A stretch of 35,005 nt of DNA from Polaribacter sp. (GCA_018608545.1 JABAZI010000084.1:1-35005); one strand, 5' to 3'. Counted from the stretch's first letter, positions 18,101 to 26,173 are shown. Program-made: numbers and translations. The notes: generated from the sequence alone by a model not told the origin.

Positions 18101-19409
18101 TATTAAGTTTTTGTTTTTATCTCCAAAAAATAAACTAGATGCTTGGTTTGATAATGATAAAATTGAAAAAATATTATATAATCTATTGTCTAATGCCTTT
18201 AAGTTTACTCCCAACGGAAAAAGTATTACAGTAAGTCTTGAAAAAGAAACTGTAAACAATGAAGACTATGCCATTATTAAAGTAATTGACTTTGGAATAG
18301 GAATTCCTAAAGAAGAATTAGTGAGCATATTTGATCGATTCTATCAAACTAAAAAAGAAAATAATGCTATTAATGAAGGTTCAGGTCTGGGATTGGCTTA
18401 TATAAAACATTTAGTAGAAATACATAAAGGGAAAATTAATATTGAAAGCGAGTTTCATAAAGGAACTATATGTACTGTCACTATACCTATATCTAAATCA
18501 GTATACTCTAATAATTCTATTATAGAATTACAACCTCAAAAATATGACTTTAAGTATACTAAAATTGGAGTTGATGTTATTAAGGAAAATCAATTAATAC
18601 CAAAAAAATCTATTAAAAGTGTTAAAGAACATTCAAAGGAAACGCCGCTACTTTTAATCGTTGAAGACAATAGAGAATTACAAGACTATTTGGTAACATC
18701 TTTTAGTCATGATTATAGAATATTAACTGCAAATAATGGCAAAGAAGGTTTAGAGCAGGCAATTAAAAACGTCCCCAGCGTCATTATAAGCGATTTAATG
18801 ATGCCCGAAATGAATGGGATTGAGATGTGTAAAAAATTAAAAACAGATATTAACACGAGTCACATTCCAATACTTATTTTAACCGCAAAAGCTGGATTGG
18901 AAAACGAAAAAGAGGGATTAGAAACTGGAGCTGATGAGTTCATCTTGAAACCTTTTAATATTGAAGTTTTAAAATTAAGATTAGATAATATTATACGTAC
19001 CAAACAGTTATGGATTCAGAAGTTTAGAACCAATTCGAATTCAAGGTCTTGGAAGGAATTATCCAATAAATTGGATCAAAATTTTATAGAAAAATCAATT
19101 AACATCATTAAGAAGAATCTTGATAATACAGAATTTTCTGTTGAAAAATTCGCCCTAGAAATAGGGATGAGTAGATCTTCACTGTTTTTAAAATTGAAAT
19201 CAATAACAGGACAATCCACATCTGAATTTATAAGAACAATTCGTCTTAAAAGAGCTGCAAAACTTATTGAATCTGGAAAATATTCTATAACCGAAATAAT
19301 CTATATGGTAGGGTTTTCTGATCCAAAATATTTTAGAACTTGCTTTAAAAAACATTTTGGTTCTACACCAAGTAGTTATTTTTCCAATTTCAAGAAGATT
19401 GTATCTTAA
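15141..19409 (+). CDS. Hybrid two-component system (HTCS) sensor/regulator of the PUL
   Basis: A 1422-residue one-protein signalling system. After a signal peptide (about 1-22) comes a periplasmic sensor made of repeated two-component propeller blades (about 25-740; blades read like GFIWVGT, GYIWAGT, NILWLGT, GGIWVGT), then a Y_Y_Y domain (about 762-838) and one membrane helix (about 841-863). The cytoplasmic part has a HisKA domain with His901 in NISHELRTP, a HATPase domain (about 1000-1115), a receiver with Asp1218 in SDLMMPEMNG, and a C-terminal AraC-type HTH (about 1312-1420). Such proteins bind an oligosaccharide in the periplasm and switch on their PUL. The sequence is complete with all phosphotransfer residues. 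It lies between the GH5 genes and the symporter. Candidate operators are at 7891 and 19428. Confidence 0.97.
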   Translation: MSNLFKQIIFIVSLYSCISLHAQLQLNKISGTEGLSQNTIKSIIQDRNGFIWVGTYNGINKYDGYSMVHYKFLNDVNSLSSNIIISLFEDKDGYIWAGTTNAGLNRIDPRTGKIDVYFDNPNTPDYASEIDHIYQSSSGVLFIKTSNGIKFFKVAIDGSLVFEEVMNAANNFSLLIKNIIPAINGKHWFFTPKNKIKLHLAEINEIANVPEVKIQSTDIEAFELDSSYPVNFIEYPENTIWVISNRLQLLKIQLNNQLQVIDRELISLSDNSLGFSEQNFKKLAFAIDKDQHIWVAGNGTLLSYNTQTGEKLNLNSRNRKEIAIQQAQQLMIDNTNILWLGTLNHGLYKMDLENNSFLNSNEFLNTSEKQFSFFHEYPILTMCENSKGDIWLGTQGRGGLAILKGKGIERKLFNKSNIVLDYNYLTKTNKQFDAEDFFEIKRLMTDREDNIWVGAKTGLSKISFKNNSETFDIQKFNDIKDKQGKRIKNPVFAIEEDRKGNIWVGYWKKGIAKITFDKQNETYTSVNYQNELNDTNSLSNNFVRDILEDSNGGIWVGTIRGLNKLKQDETGNIAFTSYLNEPENKNSLSNNYVLDIFQASDGHIYVGTFGGGLNQIEILNNTLNFKKYTTTEGLPSDVVYQIKEDKQGNIWMLHVREISKLNPRTGEITYFENQDGINVSEFKDNAMLFTNSGMMLCGGVNGITFFQPDKLSVNEIKPQLIISDFKLFNEIVQPLEKRNGKVILENSIDETKKIVLPYNLNSMEFVFSSLHFSNPEKNQYKYILEGFDEKWQYSKGNERRFASYTNVPPGNYIFKVYGSNSIGLWTDEPKEISVVINEPWYSTILAIFLFSLLIFAIIYSFVKIRLNQIRLKSKLDIESAVHENSEEMNQMKLQFFTNISHELRTPLTLIVGPLSQIMNGQVNTKDVPKLNSIMYKNSNRLLKLINQLLDFRKAESGNLNLIVQNDELVTFVGEVFAAFEDVALEKDIKFLFLSPKNKLDAWFDNDKIEKILYNLLSNAFKFTPNGKSITVSLEKETVNNEDYAIIKVIDFGIGIPKEELVSIFDRFYQTKKENNAINEGSGLGLAYIKHLVEIHKGKINIESEFHKGTICTVTIPISKSVYSNNSIIELQPQKYDFKYTKIGVDVIKENQLIPKKSIKSVKEHSKETPLLLIVEDNRELQDYLVTSFSHDYRILTANNGKEGLEQAIKNVPSVIISDLMMPEMNGIEMCKKLKTDINTSHIPILILTAKAGLENEKEGLETGADEFILKPFNIEVLKLRLDNIIRTKQLWIQKFRTNSNSRSWKELSNKLDQNFIEKSINIIKKNLDNTEFSVEKFALEIGMSRSSLFLKLKSITGQSTSEFIRTIRLKRAAKLIESGKYSITEIIYMVGFSDPKYFRTCFKKHFGSTPSSYFSNFKKIVS

Positions 19410-19427
19410 ACTACTCATTAAATTCAA

Positions 19428-19489
19428 CTATTACCCCCAAACTAATAACCATTAGCCCCTTTTAACAAATTTGATTTAAATTACATTTG
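19428..19489 (+). promoter_or_regulatory. Candidate HTCS operator and promoter before the sugar symporter
   Basis: Half-sites CTATTACCCC (19428) and CCATTAGCCC (19449) form a direct repeat spaced exactly 21 bp, followed by a consensus -7 element TACATTTG at 19482-19489, 54 bp from the first half-site. The spacing is identical to the region before the CBM gene. The leader to the ATG at 19620 is about 120 bases; I see no riboswitch in it. The link to the HTCS is inference. Confidence 0.55.
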
Positions 19490-19619
19490 AAGTATAAAAT
19501 TAATACGATTTATAAAATTAATCGTTAATTTAGCTTCCATATTTTAATAAAAACCTAAAAATTAGGCAGTAGGAAATTGACGATCCACATGTAAAGCATA
19601 TAAAAACAAACAAAAAATT

Positions 19620-20999
19620 ATGAATAAAAAAACTTTTTTATTATTGATAACGGCAGTATCTGCTTTAGGAGGATTGCTATTCGGTTACGATACAGGAGTT
19701 ATTAATGGTGCTCAATTTTACCTTAGTAAACATTTTGATTTAGATTCAGCAATGAAAGGCTGGGTTGTTGGAAGCGCTTTGTTGGGCTGTCTCGTTGGAG
19801 CCATTGCAGCAGGTCCTTTAAGTATTAGATTTGGTAGAAAGTATTCTTTAATAATTTCAGCACTATTGTTTTCTCTCTCAGCTTTTGGTTCTGGTTTGCC
19901 ATCTTTTTTTTCTGAATCTGTTTTTTTATTGGTTGTCTTTAGAATTATTGGAGGATTGGGTATTGGTATAGCCTCTATGAATGCACCTATGTACATAGCC
20001 GAAATTGCACCTAGTGATATCCGAGGAAAAATGGTTACATACTACCAACTTGCGATCGTTATTGGCTTTTTTATAGTTTTTTTGGCGACCTATTTTATCG
20101 GAAATAATTTATCTGAAGCAGAGAACATAGCGTTTGGTTGGAAATACATGTTTTGGTCAGAGTTAATTCCAAGTTGCTTATTCTTTATCTTACTGTTTTT
20201 TGTTCCTAAAAGTCCAAGATGGTTAGCTTTGAAAGGAAATGATACTGCAGCATTAGAAATCTTAACGAAGATACATGGAGCAGACCAAGCAAATAAAGAA
20301 ATAGTAGACATAAAAAATTCTCTTAAAACTAGTGATAGCAAAATTAAAGTAAATTATTTTTCGAAAATAATTCTTGGAATTATCGTTATAGGAACAACGC
20401 TCTCCGTTTTACAACAATTTACAGGAATAAACGCTGTATTATATTATGGTGCTGATATTTTTGAAAAAGCACTTGGTTTTGGAAAAGAAGACATTTTAGC
20501 ACAACAAATATTATTAGCCTTAGTCAATCTCTTATTCACTTTTGTTGCAATGTTTACCGTAGATAAATTTGGAAGAAAACCATTAATATATATTGGATCT
20601 ATTGGGATGATCGTTGGATTTTTACTGTTGGGTATTACTTTACAGCAGGAGTCTGTTGGGTTTTTATCATTATTAGGCGTGTTAATTTTTATAGCCTCAT
20701 TTGCACTTTCCATGGGGCCTGTTGTATGGGTGTTACTTTCAGAAATGTTTCCAAATAAAATACGCAGCGTAGCAATGTCTGTTGCTGTAGCTGCACAATG
20801 GGCTGCAAATTATGTGGTTTCACAATCCTTTCCAGTAGTGATGGATAGTGACATAAACAATGGAGCAACTTGGAACGGTTCATTACCCTATTTTATATTT
20901 ATTGCATTTATTACAATCATAATGATTGTTACTTATAAATACATCCCAGAAACAAAAGGAAAATCTCTTGAAGAAATTGAACAATTTTGGAAAGTATAG
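19620..20999 (+). CDS. MFS sugar/H+ symporter (XylE/GLUT-like)
   Basis: A 459-residue, 12-helix inner-membrane permease of the MFS sugar porter family. Signatures: GGLLFGYDTGVINGA in helix 1, RFGRKYS and DKFGRKPL in the two loop-2/8 positions, PKSPRWLALKG at the end of helix 6, QQFTGINAVLYYG in helix 7 (sugar-binding QQ..G.N..YY), and PETKGKSLEEIE at the C-terminus. It should import a monosaccharide such as xylose or glucose released by the PUL enzymes, driven by protons; specificity is not readable. It has its own candidate HTCS-controlled promoter and a strong terminator at 21095, so it is a single-gene transcript. Length and start are normal for the family. Confidence 0.95.
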   Translation: MNKKTFLLLITAVSALGGLLFGYDTGVINGAQFYLSKHFDLDSAMKGWVVGSALLGCLVGAIAAGPLSIRFGRKYSLIISALLFSLSAFGSGLPSFFSESVFLLVVFRIIGGLGIGIASMNAPMYIAEIAPSDIRGKMVTYYQLAIVIGFFIVFLATYFIGNNLSEAENIAFGWKYMFWSELIPSCLFFILLFFVPKSPRWLALKGNDTAALEILTKIHGADQANKEIVDIKNSLKTSDSKIKVNYFSKIILGIIVIGTTLSVLQQFTGINAVLYYGADIFEKALGFGKEDILAQQILLALVNLLFTFVAMFTVDKFGRKPLIYIGSIGMIVGFLLLGITLQQESVGFLSLLGVLIFIASFALSMGPVVWVLLSEMFPNKIRSVAMSVAVAAQWAANYVVSQSFPVVMDSDINNGATWNGSLPYFIFIAFITIIMIVTYKYIPETKGKSLEEIEQFWKV

Positions 21000-21394
21000 T
21001 TTTTAATATTTATTTTAGTAGAAGTAATAAATTATTTAACGCACTGTAAAAATTATTTATTTTTAATTCAAAAGAAATGTTTGGGTATCCAAATTGGAGA
21101 ATTGATGCACTGGAATCGGTTCTCCATTTTTTTATGCTCAGTATTTACTTCCTTAAAAATAGCAAACCGTATAAATCAGTTTATCGTTGCCAAAGGAGGG
21201 CTTTTTAGCATCAATTTTGCCTCTAAGATTCTCTTACATGTACTTGAAAGGTGAAAATTCAATGATAGAGTTAGAAGAAATACTATTGATCAATAGCGTC
21301 TATTTATCTGATTAGCAAAATGTTTGCTATTTCTAGTTTAAAAGAATTTTCATTAAATTTACTATAAATAAATATTAAATACACCCATTCTAAT
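21000..21394. other. 395-base gene-free stretch between symporter and ankyrin gene
   Basis: It holds the symporter terminator (21095-21133). Beyond that I see only a 7-bp inverted repeat, TAGCAAA and TTTGCTA around 21313-21329 with a 3-base loop, which might be an operator or weak hairpin before the ankyrin gene. No convincing -7 element, small gene or RNA was recognised. Confidence 0.6.
21095..21133 (+). terminator. Strong terminator of the symporter transcript
   Basis: A 12-bp stem (left arm 21095-21106, right arm 21115-21126, with two G-T pairs), an 8-base loop and a run of seven T (21127-21133). It closes the PUL on its right side. Confidence 0.85.
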
Positions 21395-21922
21395 TTGATT
21401 TTTAATAAACGCTTTTTTTTTATTTTCATCACCTTTTTAATTTTTTCAAATTTAAAGGCACAAGAATCCTTAATTTTTGATATCGCAAGGAATGGGTCTT
21501 TATTGGAATTGAAAACGTCGATTAAGGAGGATTCAAATAGTATTAACAAATTAAGTAAAGAGGGATATTCGGCTTTAACATTAGCTTGTTATTATGGTAA
21601 TAATGATGTAGCAACTTATTTGGTCAAACATGTAAAGGACATCAATTCAAAAAGTGGTTATGGCACTCCCTTGATGGCTGCAACGGTAAAAAAAAATAGT
21701 TATTTAGTAAAATTACTTTTGGAAAATAATGCCAATCCTAATTTGACTGACCTAAATAGTTCTTCAGCATTACATTATGCTGTGATTTTTAAACAACAAG
21801 AAATTATTGAGCTGCTAATGAAGTACAAGGCCAATCCTAATATTAAGGATAATCGAGGTAATACTGCATTTGATTATGCAAAAATCATAAACAATGATAA
21901 AATCATTCAACTCTTAAAATAA
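21395..21922 (+). CDS. Exported ankyrin-repeat protein
   Basis: A 175-residue protein starting from TTG at 21395; no in-frame ATG exists before the hydrophobic signal peptide (residues 1-23, ending LKAQ), so a non-ATG start is likely. The mature part contains about four ankyrin repeats: GYSALTLACYYGNNDVATYLV, GTPLMAATVKKNSYLVKLLL, SSALHYAVIFKQQEIIELLM and GNTAFDYAKIINNDKIIQLL. Ankyrin repeats bind other proteins; small periplasmic ones in bacteria have been tied to stress protection, but no function can be assigned here. The next gene starts 7 bases after the stop, so the two are co-transcribed and may act together. Confidence 0.82.
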   Translation: MIFNKRFFFIFITFLIFSNLKAQESLIFDIARNGSLLELKTSIKEDSNSINKLSKEGYSALTLACYYGNNDVATYLVKHVKDINSKSGYGTPLMAATVKKNSYLVKLLLENNANPNLTDLNSSSALHYAVIFKQQEIIELLMKYKANPNIKDNRGNTAFDYAKIINNDKIIQLLK

Positions 21923-21929
21923 CTCTTAC

Positions 21930-22715
21930 ATGAAAAAAATACTACTCATTTTTTTTTTAACGACGACATTTTCTTTGTTTGCACAAGTTTTTTCCACAGG
22001 AACACAAACCTTATTGCCAGGGTTGACTGCCAATATTGAAATAGATAAAAACGCATTCACAACTACATTAACATTAGCAGGCCCCTCTGATGTATGGTTT
22101 GCCATTGGTTTTGGAAATTCAGAAATGAATGGGACTGATATTTTTATGACCGATGGAAACACCATCCGAGATGCCTATACAGAACCTGGATCTTCTTCTT
22201 CTTTACAAAGACCCATACCTCCCCAAGATGATTCATCGATTGAAAGTGGAGATTGGACCTTAATATCAAATACGGTTTCAGGTGGTATAAGAACCATCAT
22301 AGCGACCAGAGTCAATGACACCCAAGATTCAAAAGATTTCATTTTTAATGCTTTAGCGGATTCATTGTCTATAATTTATGCTAAGGGTACCAGTACATCA
22401 ACCTATGTCTGGCATGGTCCACAGAATAGAGGTGCTACTGTTTTAAATCTTACTTCTTTAGGAATTTCTGAAAACAAGTTGTTAAGTTTTGGGATATATC
22501 CCAACCCAGTGTCAACGTTATTAACCATTCAATTACCATCAGTTACAGAAAAAGCAGAGGTTGGTATTTTTGATTTTACAGGAAGATTGGTAAAATCAAA
22601 AACCATTACATCAAATGATGCCTCTATAGATGTTGGAAAAATATCTAATGGAATTTATGTTGTTAGAGTGGCTACCAATGCTAAATTTGGATTTCAAAGA
22701 TTTATAAAGAAATAA
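21930..22715 (+). CDS. DOMON-like secreted protein with T9SS sorting domain
   Basis: A 261-residue protein with a signal peptide (about 1-19), a DOMON-type beta-sandwich (about 25-165) and a T9SS type A sorting domain (about 185-261, with FGIYPNPV and GIYVVRV). DOMON landmarks are DVWFAIGFGNSEMNGTDIFM, a later Asp-containing strand and WHGPQNRG; the Met in SEMNG and the His in WHG sit where heme-binding DOMON domains place their ligands. DOMON domains bind heme or sugars, so this could be a surface redox or glycan-binding protein. It pairs with the ankyrin gene just upstream and ends before a hairpin at 22734. The ligand is unknown. Confidence 0.8.
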   Translation: MKKILLIFFLTTTFSLFAQVFSTGTQTLLPGLTANIEIDKNAFTTTLTLAGPSDVWFAIGFGNSEMNGTDIFMTDGNTIRDAYTEPGSSSSLQRPIPPQDDSSIESGDWTLISNTVSGGIRTIIATRVNDTQDSKDFIFNALADSLSIIYAKGTSTSTYVWHGPQNRGATVLNLTSLGISENKLLSFGIYPNPVSTLLTIQLPSVTEKAEVGIFDFTGRLVKSKTITSNDASIDVGKISNGIYVVRVATNAKFGFQRFIKK

Positions 22716-22733
22716 TTATGCTGATTCACAAAT

Positions 22734-22763
22734 AAAAACCAATTGTGAAAACACCCGGTTTTT
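22734..22763 (+). terminator. Probable terminator after the DOMON gene
   Basis: AAAAACC (22734-22740) pairs with GGTTTTT (22757-22763), and an inner GTG/CAC stem closes an AAAA loop. It lies between convergent genes 19 bases after the DOMON stop. The stem is AT-rich, so strength is uncertain. Confidence 0.5.
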
Positions 22764-22826
22764 AACGTTGGCAATTGTATCTATGTTGCATGGTTCTCCA
22801 ATTTTTAACTAAAAAAAATTTTGGAA

Positions 22827-24101
22827 CTACCGATGACTCAATTCATCTACAATCAAACCATCTTGTAGGGTCCCAATAACACCCATTGCAGCTCTTTCTC
22901 CTGCAATCATTGCAGCATTTAAAGACCCATTTAAAAGTTGATCTCCTGCCAAAAAGATAGATGAGGTTAGTTTTGTTTCAGTACTTGAAATCTCGTACTG
23001 AAGATTGTCTAGTTTTGGTAAGGCCTTTTTAATTTGATATCGTTTAATGAAGGTAGTATTTGAAATCCCACAGAAAGTTTGAAGTTCTTTAGTGATTTTT
23101 GAGATCAACTGTTTTTCAGTGAGGGCATGATTTTTTACAATGGTAACAGATAGTAATTCTCCTTTTCCTTTGGTGGTTGTTGCTATTGAAGTATGATAAA
23201 ACAGGTTGTTAATCAATGAATTCTCATCAGCAATTAATCCAATTATAGGTTTTGAAATGATCTTTTCTGGAGTTTCAAAGTATAAAGTATCGCATGTTTT
23301 CCAACTAGTTTCTTGATTTTTTAGATTGCGAATTAAAGGGCTTGCTTCTGTGGCAATAATTGTAAAATCAGTTTCAATTTCTGAACCATCTTTCAAAGTA
23401 ATCCCCTTATTCTTTACTGTTTTAACTTCAGTATTTAAAAGAATTTTTGTCTTTTTTAAGTTGTCTTTCAATTGATTTGATATTGCCTGAATTCCAGCTT
23501 TCGGCAATACAGCTAATCCTTCTCCAAACATTTTATAGACAAACTCAAACATTCTACTTGAAGTATTTAAATTGGGTTCTAAAAAAATCCCACTAAAAAA
23601 AGGTTTAAAAAAGGTTTGAATCATCTCTTCTGAGAAGCCAACATCTTTTAAATATTGAAGGGTTGTTTTTTCTTCTTCTTTAAAAATTGCATCGATCTTT
23701 TTGTTCTTTAAAAGGAGATTTAGTTTTAGAATTTTTATTTTATCAGAAAGCTTTCCAATAGAAGAAAATAATGTTGGTAATACCATTGAAAAAGATCTTA
23801 AAGGATCTCCAATGGTTTGAGTTTTTCCTTTTTTAAAAATAACAGCACCCGGTAGTAATTTTTGTAATTTAAGTGCTTCAAAGTCGATGTATTTTATAGC
23901 TGCTGGATAGGAAGTTAGTAAAACTTGAAAACCGCGATCCAAGGTATATCCTTTCACAAGATCAGATTTTACTCGTCCTCCAATAGAATTACTGCCTTCA
24001 AGAATGGTTGGTTTATAGCCATAGTTTTCTAAAATTTGAGCTGCAATTAAACCACTGATGCCTGCGCCAATAATATGAATTTTAGAAGATTTATTTTTCA
24101 T
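22827..24101 (-). CDS. FAD-dependent amine-oxidase/protoporphyrinogen-oxidase-like oxidoreductase
   Basis: A 424-residue cytoplasmic flavoprotein. The N-terminal Rossmann motif is HIIGAGISGLIAA (about residues 9-21), followed by LEGSNSIGGRV, which holds the FAD ribose and pyrophosphate, and YTLDRGFQVL. The C-terminus has the second FAD contact IFLAGDQLLNGSLNAAMIAGERAA. This is the amine-oxidase/phytoene-desaturase-like superfamily; the substrate is not recognised. The start overlaps the end of the DnaQ/GIY-YIG gene by 11 bases, so it is the last gene of the run rpe - nuclease - oxidoreductase on this strand. Start and length fit the family. Confidence 0.88.
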   Translation of the reverse strand: MKNKSSKIHIIGAGISGLIAAQILENYGYKPTILEGSNSIGGRVKSDLVKGYTLDRGFQVLLTSYPAAIKYIDFEALKLQKLLPGAVIFKKGKTQTIGDPLRSFSMVLPTLFSSIGKLSDKIKILKLNLLLKNKKIDAIFKEEEKTTLQYLKDVGFSEEMIQTFFKPFFSGIFLEPNLNTSSRMFEFVYKMFGEGLAVLPKAGIQAISNQLKDNLKKTKILLNTEVKTVKNKGITLKDGSEIETDFTIIATEASPLIRNLKNQETSWKTCDTLYFETPEKIISKPIIGLIADENSLINNLFYHTSIATTTKGKGELLSVTIVKNHALTEKQLISKITKELQTFCGISNTTFIKRYQIKKALPKLDNLQYEISSTETKLTSSIFLAGDQLLNGSLNAAMIAGERAAMGVIGTLQDGLIVDELSHR

Positions 24102-25476
24102 TTTCGAGTTCTTTAAGATTCTTTTTTTTCTTTAGATAAGAAGAAATAATTCTTTGAACATCTCGGTTGTCTTTTTGGGGTTGTACAAAAAATTGATATT
24201 CTTCCGGATGTTCTAATTGTGCGGCCTGATCTTTATCTATGTAGCCAAAACCTAAGTATATTCCATTTAAAATTAAAACAAATCCAATTTCATTCTTAGT
24301 TCTTCCCTTTTCTCGAATCACTAAATTCTTAGCGCCCATTCCAACAGACTTTATCGCCTTTTTAACACGAATATTATAGTCCTCTATAGATTCTTTATCG
24401 CAACAAATTCCCTTACATTCTTTAAGTTGATAATGAAAGCAGCTCGAAACATTGGTTTGTAAATGACAATATTTTGGACACAATTCAAATTCGCTACACA
24501 AGTGCTCTAAATGATTTCTACATTCTGCTACAGTGTAATACTTTGCAATCGCTTTGGGTGCTAATTTAAGCCTATTATAGGCAAGATGAATGATTCCTTT
24601 TTGGTCTTCGTACCAAAATAAACCCACTGCTTCTCCAGCTCTTCGTTGTGCTCTATTAAATTTTGGATACCGATGTTTTATCTCTGACGATTCATGTAAA
24701 AGAGCTAGTATTTCACTCCCAGTTTCAGTGTAAGAAATATCGGCAGTTTCTAGACACATTGAAATTTCTTTTTTCTTTTTATCGTAAAAATGACTAATGA
24801 CCCGCTGCTTTATATTATTAGCTTTTCCAACGTAAATCACTTCTTTTTTGATGTTTTTAAAGTAATAAACCCCGTGTTTTTCTGGTAAATTATCGACAAC
24901 AGATTTATCCAAAAGAGGAGGTAAGGTCGCTTGCCTAGATTTGGGATTTAAAAATGAATTGATGGTAAAGTTGTCATCTCGTTCAATGAGCCTTCGAAAC
25001 AATTCTACGGTCGCTTCTACATCACCTCTTGCTCGATGTCTTGCTGAAATAGGGATCCCTTCATCGGCACAGATATTTCCCAAACTGTAAGATTTTAAGC
25101 CCGGAATTATTTTTCTTGACAAACGAACGGTACATAATTTTTTTCGTTTGAAATTAAATCCTAAACTTTTAAATTCTGCTTGAATTATGTTGTAATCAAA
25201 GTTTACATTGTGAGCAACAAAGATAGCGTCTTTGGTAATTTCTTCCACCTTTTTTGCAATTTCATAAAATTTAGGTTGGTTTCGAACCATCGCCTGATTA
25301 ATACCTGTAAGGTTGGTAATAAATGTAGGTATTGGTGCTTCTGGATTGACTAGGGTTGTAAATTCATCAATTACGTTTACCCCATCAAAAATAAAAATTG
25401 AAATTTCGGTTATTTTTTGGCCTTTGTATCCATTCCCTGTAGTTTCTATGTCTACAACAGCATACAATCTATGCAA
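24091..25476 (-). CDS. DnaQ-like exonuclease fused to GIY-YIG nuclease (UvrC/Cho-like)
   Basis: A 461-residue fusion. Residues 1-170 are a DEDDh 3'-5' exonuclease: Asp9 and Glu11 in VVDIETTG, AHNVNFDYN, and HRARGDVEAT with the catalytic His/Asp. From about 195 to 280 there is a GIY-YIG nuclease (HGVYYFKN, IYVGKANNIKQRV, and a Glu in LLHESSEIK), the arrangement of the UvrC N-terminal nuclease. A C-terminal part has clustered Cys residues (about 330-365) with a C-x7-C-x3-C spacing like that of UvrC's Fe-S cysteine cluster. The family is known in Bacteroidota and Actinobacteria and is usually annotated as exonuclease domain-containing; a DNA-repair role is probable but not proven. The start overlaps rpe by 8 bases. 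Confidence 0.9.
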   Translation of the reverse strand: MHRLYAVVDIETTGNGYKGQKITEISIFIFDGVNVIDEFTTLVNPEAPIPTFITNLTGINQAMVRNQPKFYEIAKKVEEITKDAIFVAHNVNFDYNIIQAEFKSLGFNFKRKKLCTVRLSRKIIPGLKSYSLGNICADEGIPISARHRARGDVEATVELFRRLIERDDNFTINSFLNPKSRQATLPPLLDKSVVDNLPEKHGVYYFKNIKKEVIYVGKANNIKQRVISHFYDKKKKEISMCLETADISYTETGSEILALLHESSEIKHRYPKFNRAQRRAGEAVGLFWYEDQKGIIHLAYNRLKLAPKAIAKYYTVAECRNHLEHLCSEFELCPKYCHLQTNVSSCFHYQLKECKGICCDKESIEDYNIRVKKAIKSVGMGAKNLVIREKGRTKNEIGFVLILNGIYLGFGYIDKDQAAQLEHPEEYQFFVQPQKDNRDVQRIISSYLKKKKNLKELENEK

Positions 25477-26125
25477 CGATATTTTTTAAATTTGCAATAG
25501 TCTCTGTAGGGTTTTCTGCACCAAAAACATAACTTCCTGCCACTAGAACATTTGCTCCAGCTTCGATTAAAGCATTCGCATTTTTATCGGTAACACCTCC
25601 ATCAATTTCTATTTGACAGTCTGATTTAGAAAAGTCTATCAAATGTTTGAGTTGTGCTGTTTTCTTATAGGTATTTTCTATAAACGATTGCCCTCCAAAA
25701 CCAGGATTTACACTCATGATACAAACCAAGTCTAATTCTGTAATTACATCCTCTAATACTGCGATTGGTGTATGAGGGTTAAGCGCAACACCCGCTTTCA
25801 TTCCTAAAGCTTTTATAGCTTGAATGGTTCTGTGCAAGTGAGTACAAGCCTCATAATGTACTGTTAAAATAGTCGCTCCTAAATCTGCAAAAGTTTGTAT
25901 GTATTGATCTGGATTTACAATCATTAAGTGAACGTCAATTGTTTTTTTAGCATGTTTAGTTATTGCTTTCAAAACAGGCATTCCAAAAGAAATGTTTGGC
26001 ACAAAAACTCCGTCCATAATATCAATATGAAACCAATCGGCTTCACTCTTGTTTACCATTTCTATATCGCGTTGCAGGTTGGCAAAATCTGCCGCTAAAA
26101 TTGAAGGTGCTATTAAATTACTCAT
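25469..26125 (-). CDS. rpe: Ribulose-phosphate 3-epimerase
   Basis: A 218-residue cytoplasmic TIM-barrel enzyme of the pentose phosphate pathway that interconverts D-ribulose 5-phosphate and D-xylulose 5-phosphate. Signatures: APSILAADFANL at the N-terminus, WFHIDIMDGVFVPNISFG (metal-binding His and catalytic Asp), DVHLMI, VNPGFGGQSF and the second catalytic Asp in IEIDGGV, plus the phosphate-binding AGSYVFG. Length is normal. It would also carry xylose-derived carbon from the PUL onward, though it is a housekeeping gene. It is separated from rpoD by a terminator and overlaps the downstream nuclease gene by 8 bases. Confidence 0.97.
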   Translation of the reverse strand: MSNLIAPSILAADFANLQRDIEMVNKSEADWFHIDIMDGVFVPNISFGMPVLKAITKHAKKTIDVHLMIVNPDQYIQTFADLGATILTVHYEACTHLHRTIQAIKALGMKAGVALNPHTPIAVLEDVITELDLVCIMSVNPGFGGQSFIENTYKKTAQLKHLIDFSKSDCQIEIDGGVTDKNANALIEAGANVLVAGSYVFGAENPTETIANLKNIVA

Positions 26126-26173
26126 TATGTTGTTGTTGTTGTATCTTTTTGTAAAAATAAGGATATAAAATAA

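Noticed and set aside
19442..19455. CTAAT-AACC-ATTAG inverted repeat as a separate operator or terminator
   Set aside because: It is short and overlaps the direct repeat with 21-bp spacing, which explains the region better; no T run follows.
12956..22796. AATTGGAGAA-like strings near 12957, 21093 and (reverse) 22785 as a dispersed repeat
   Set aside because: About ten bases, part of a terminator stem in one case; too short to claim a repeat family.
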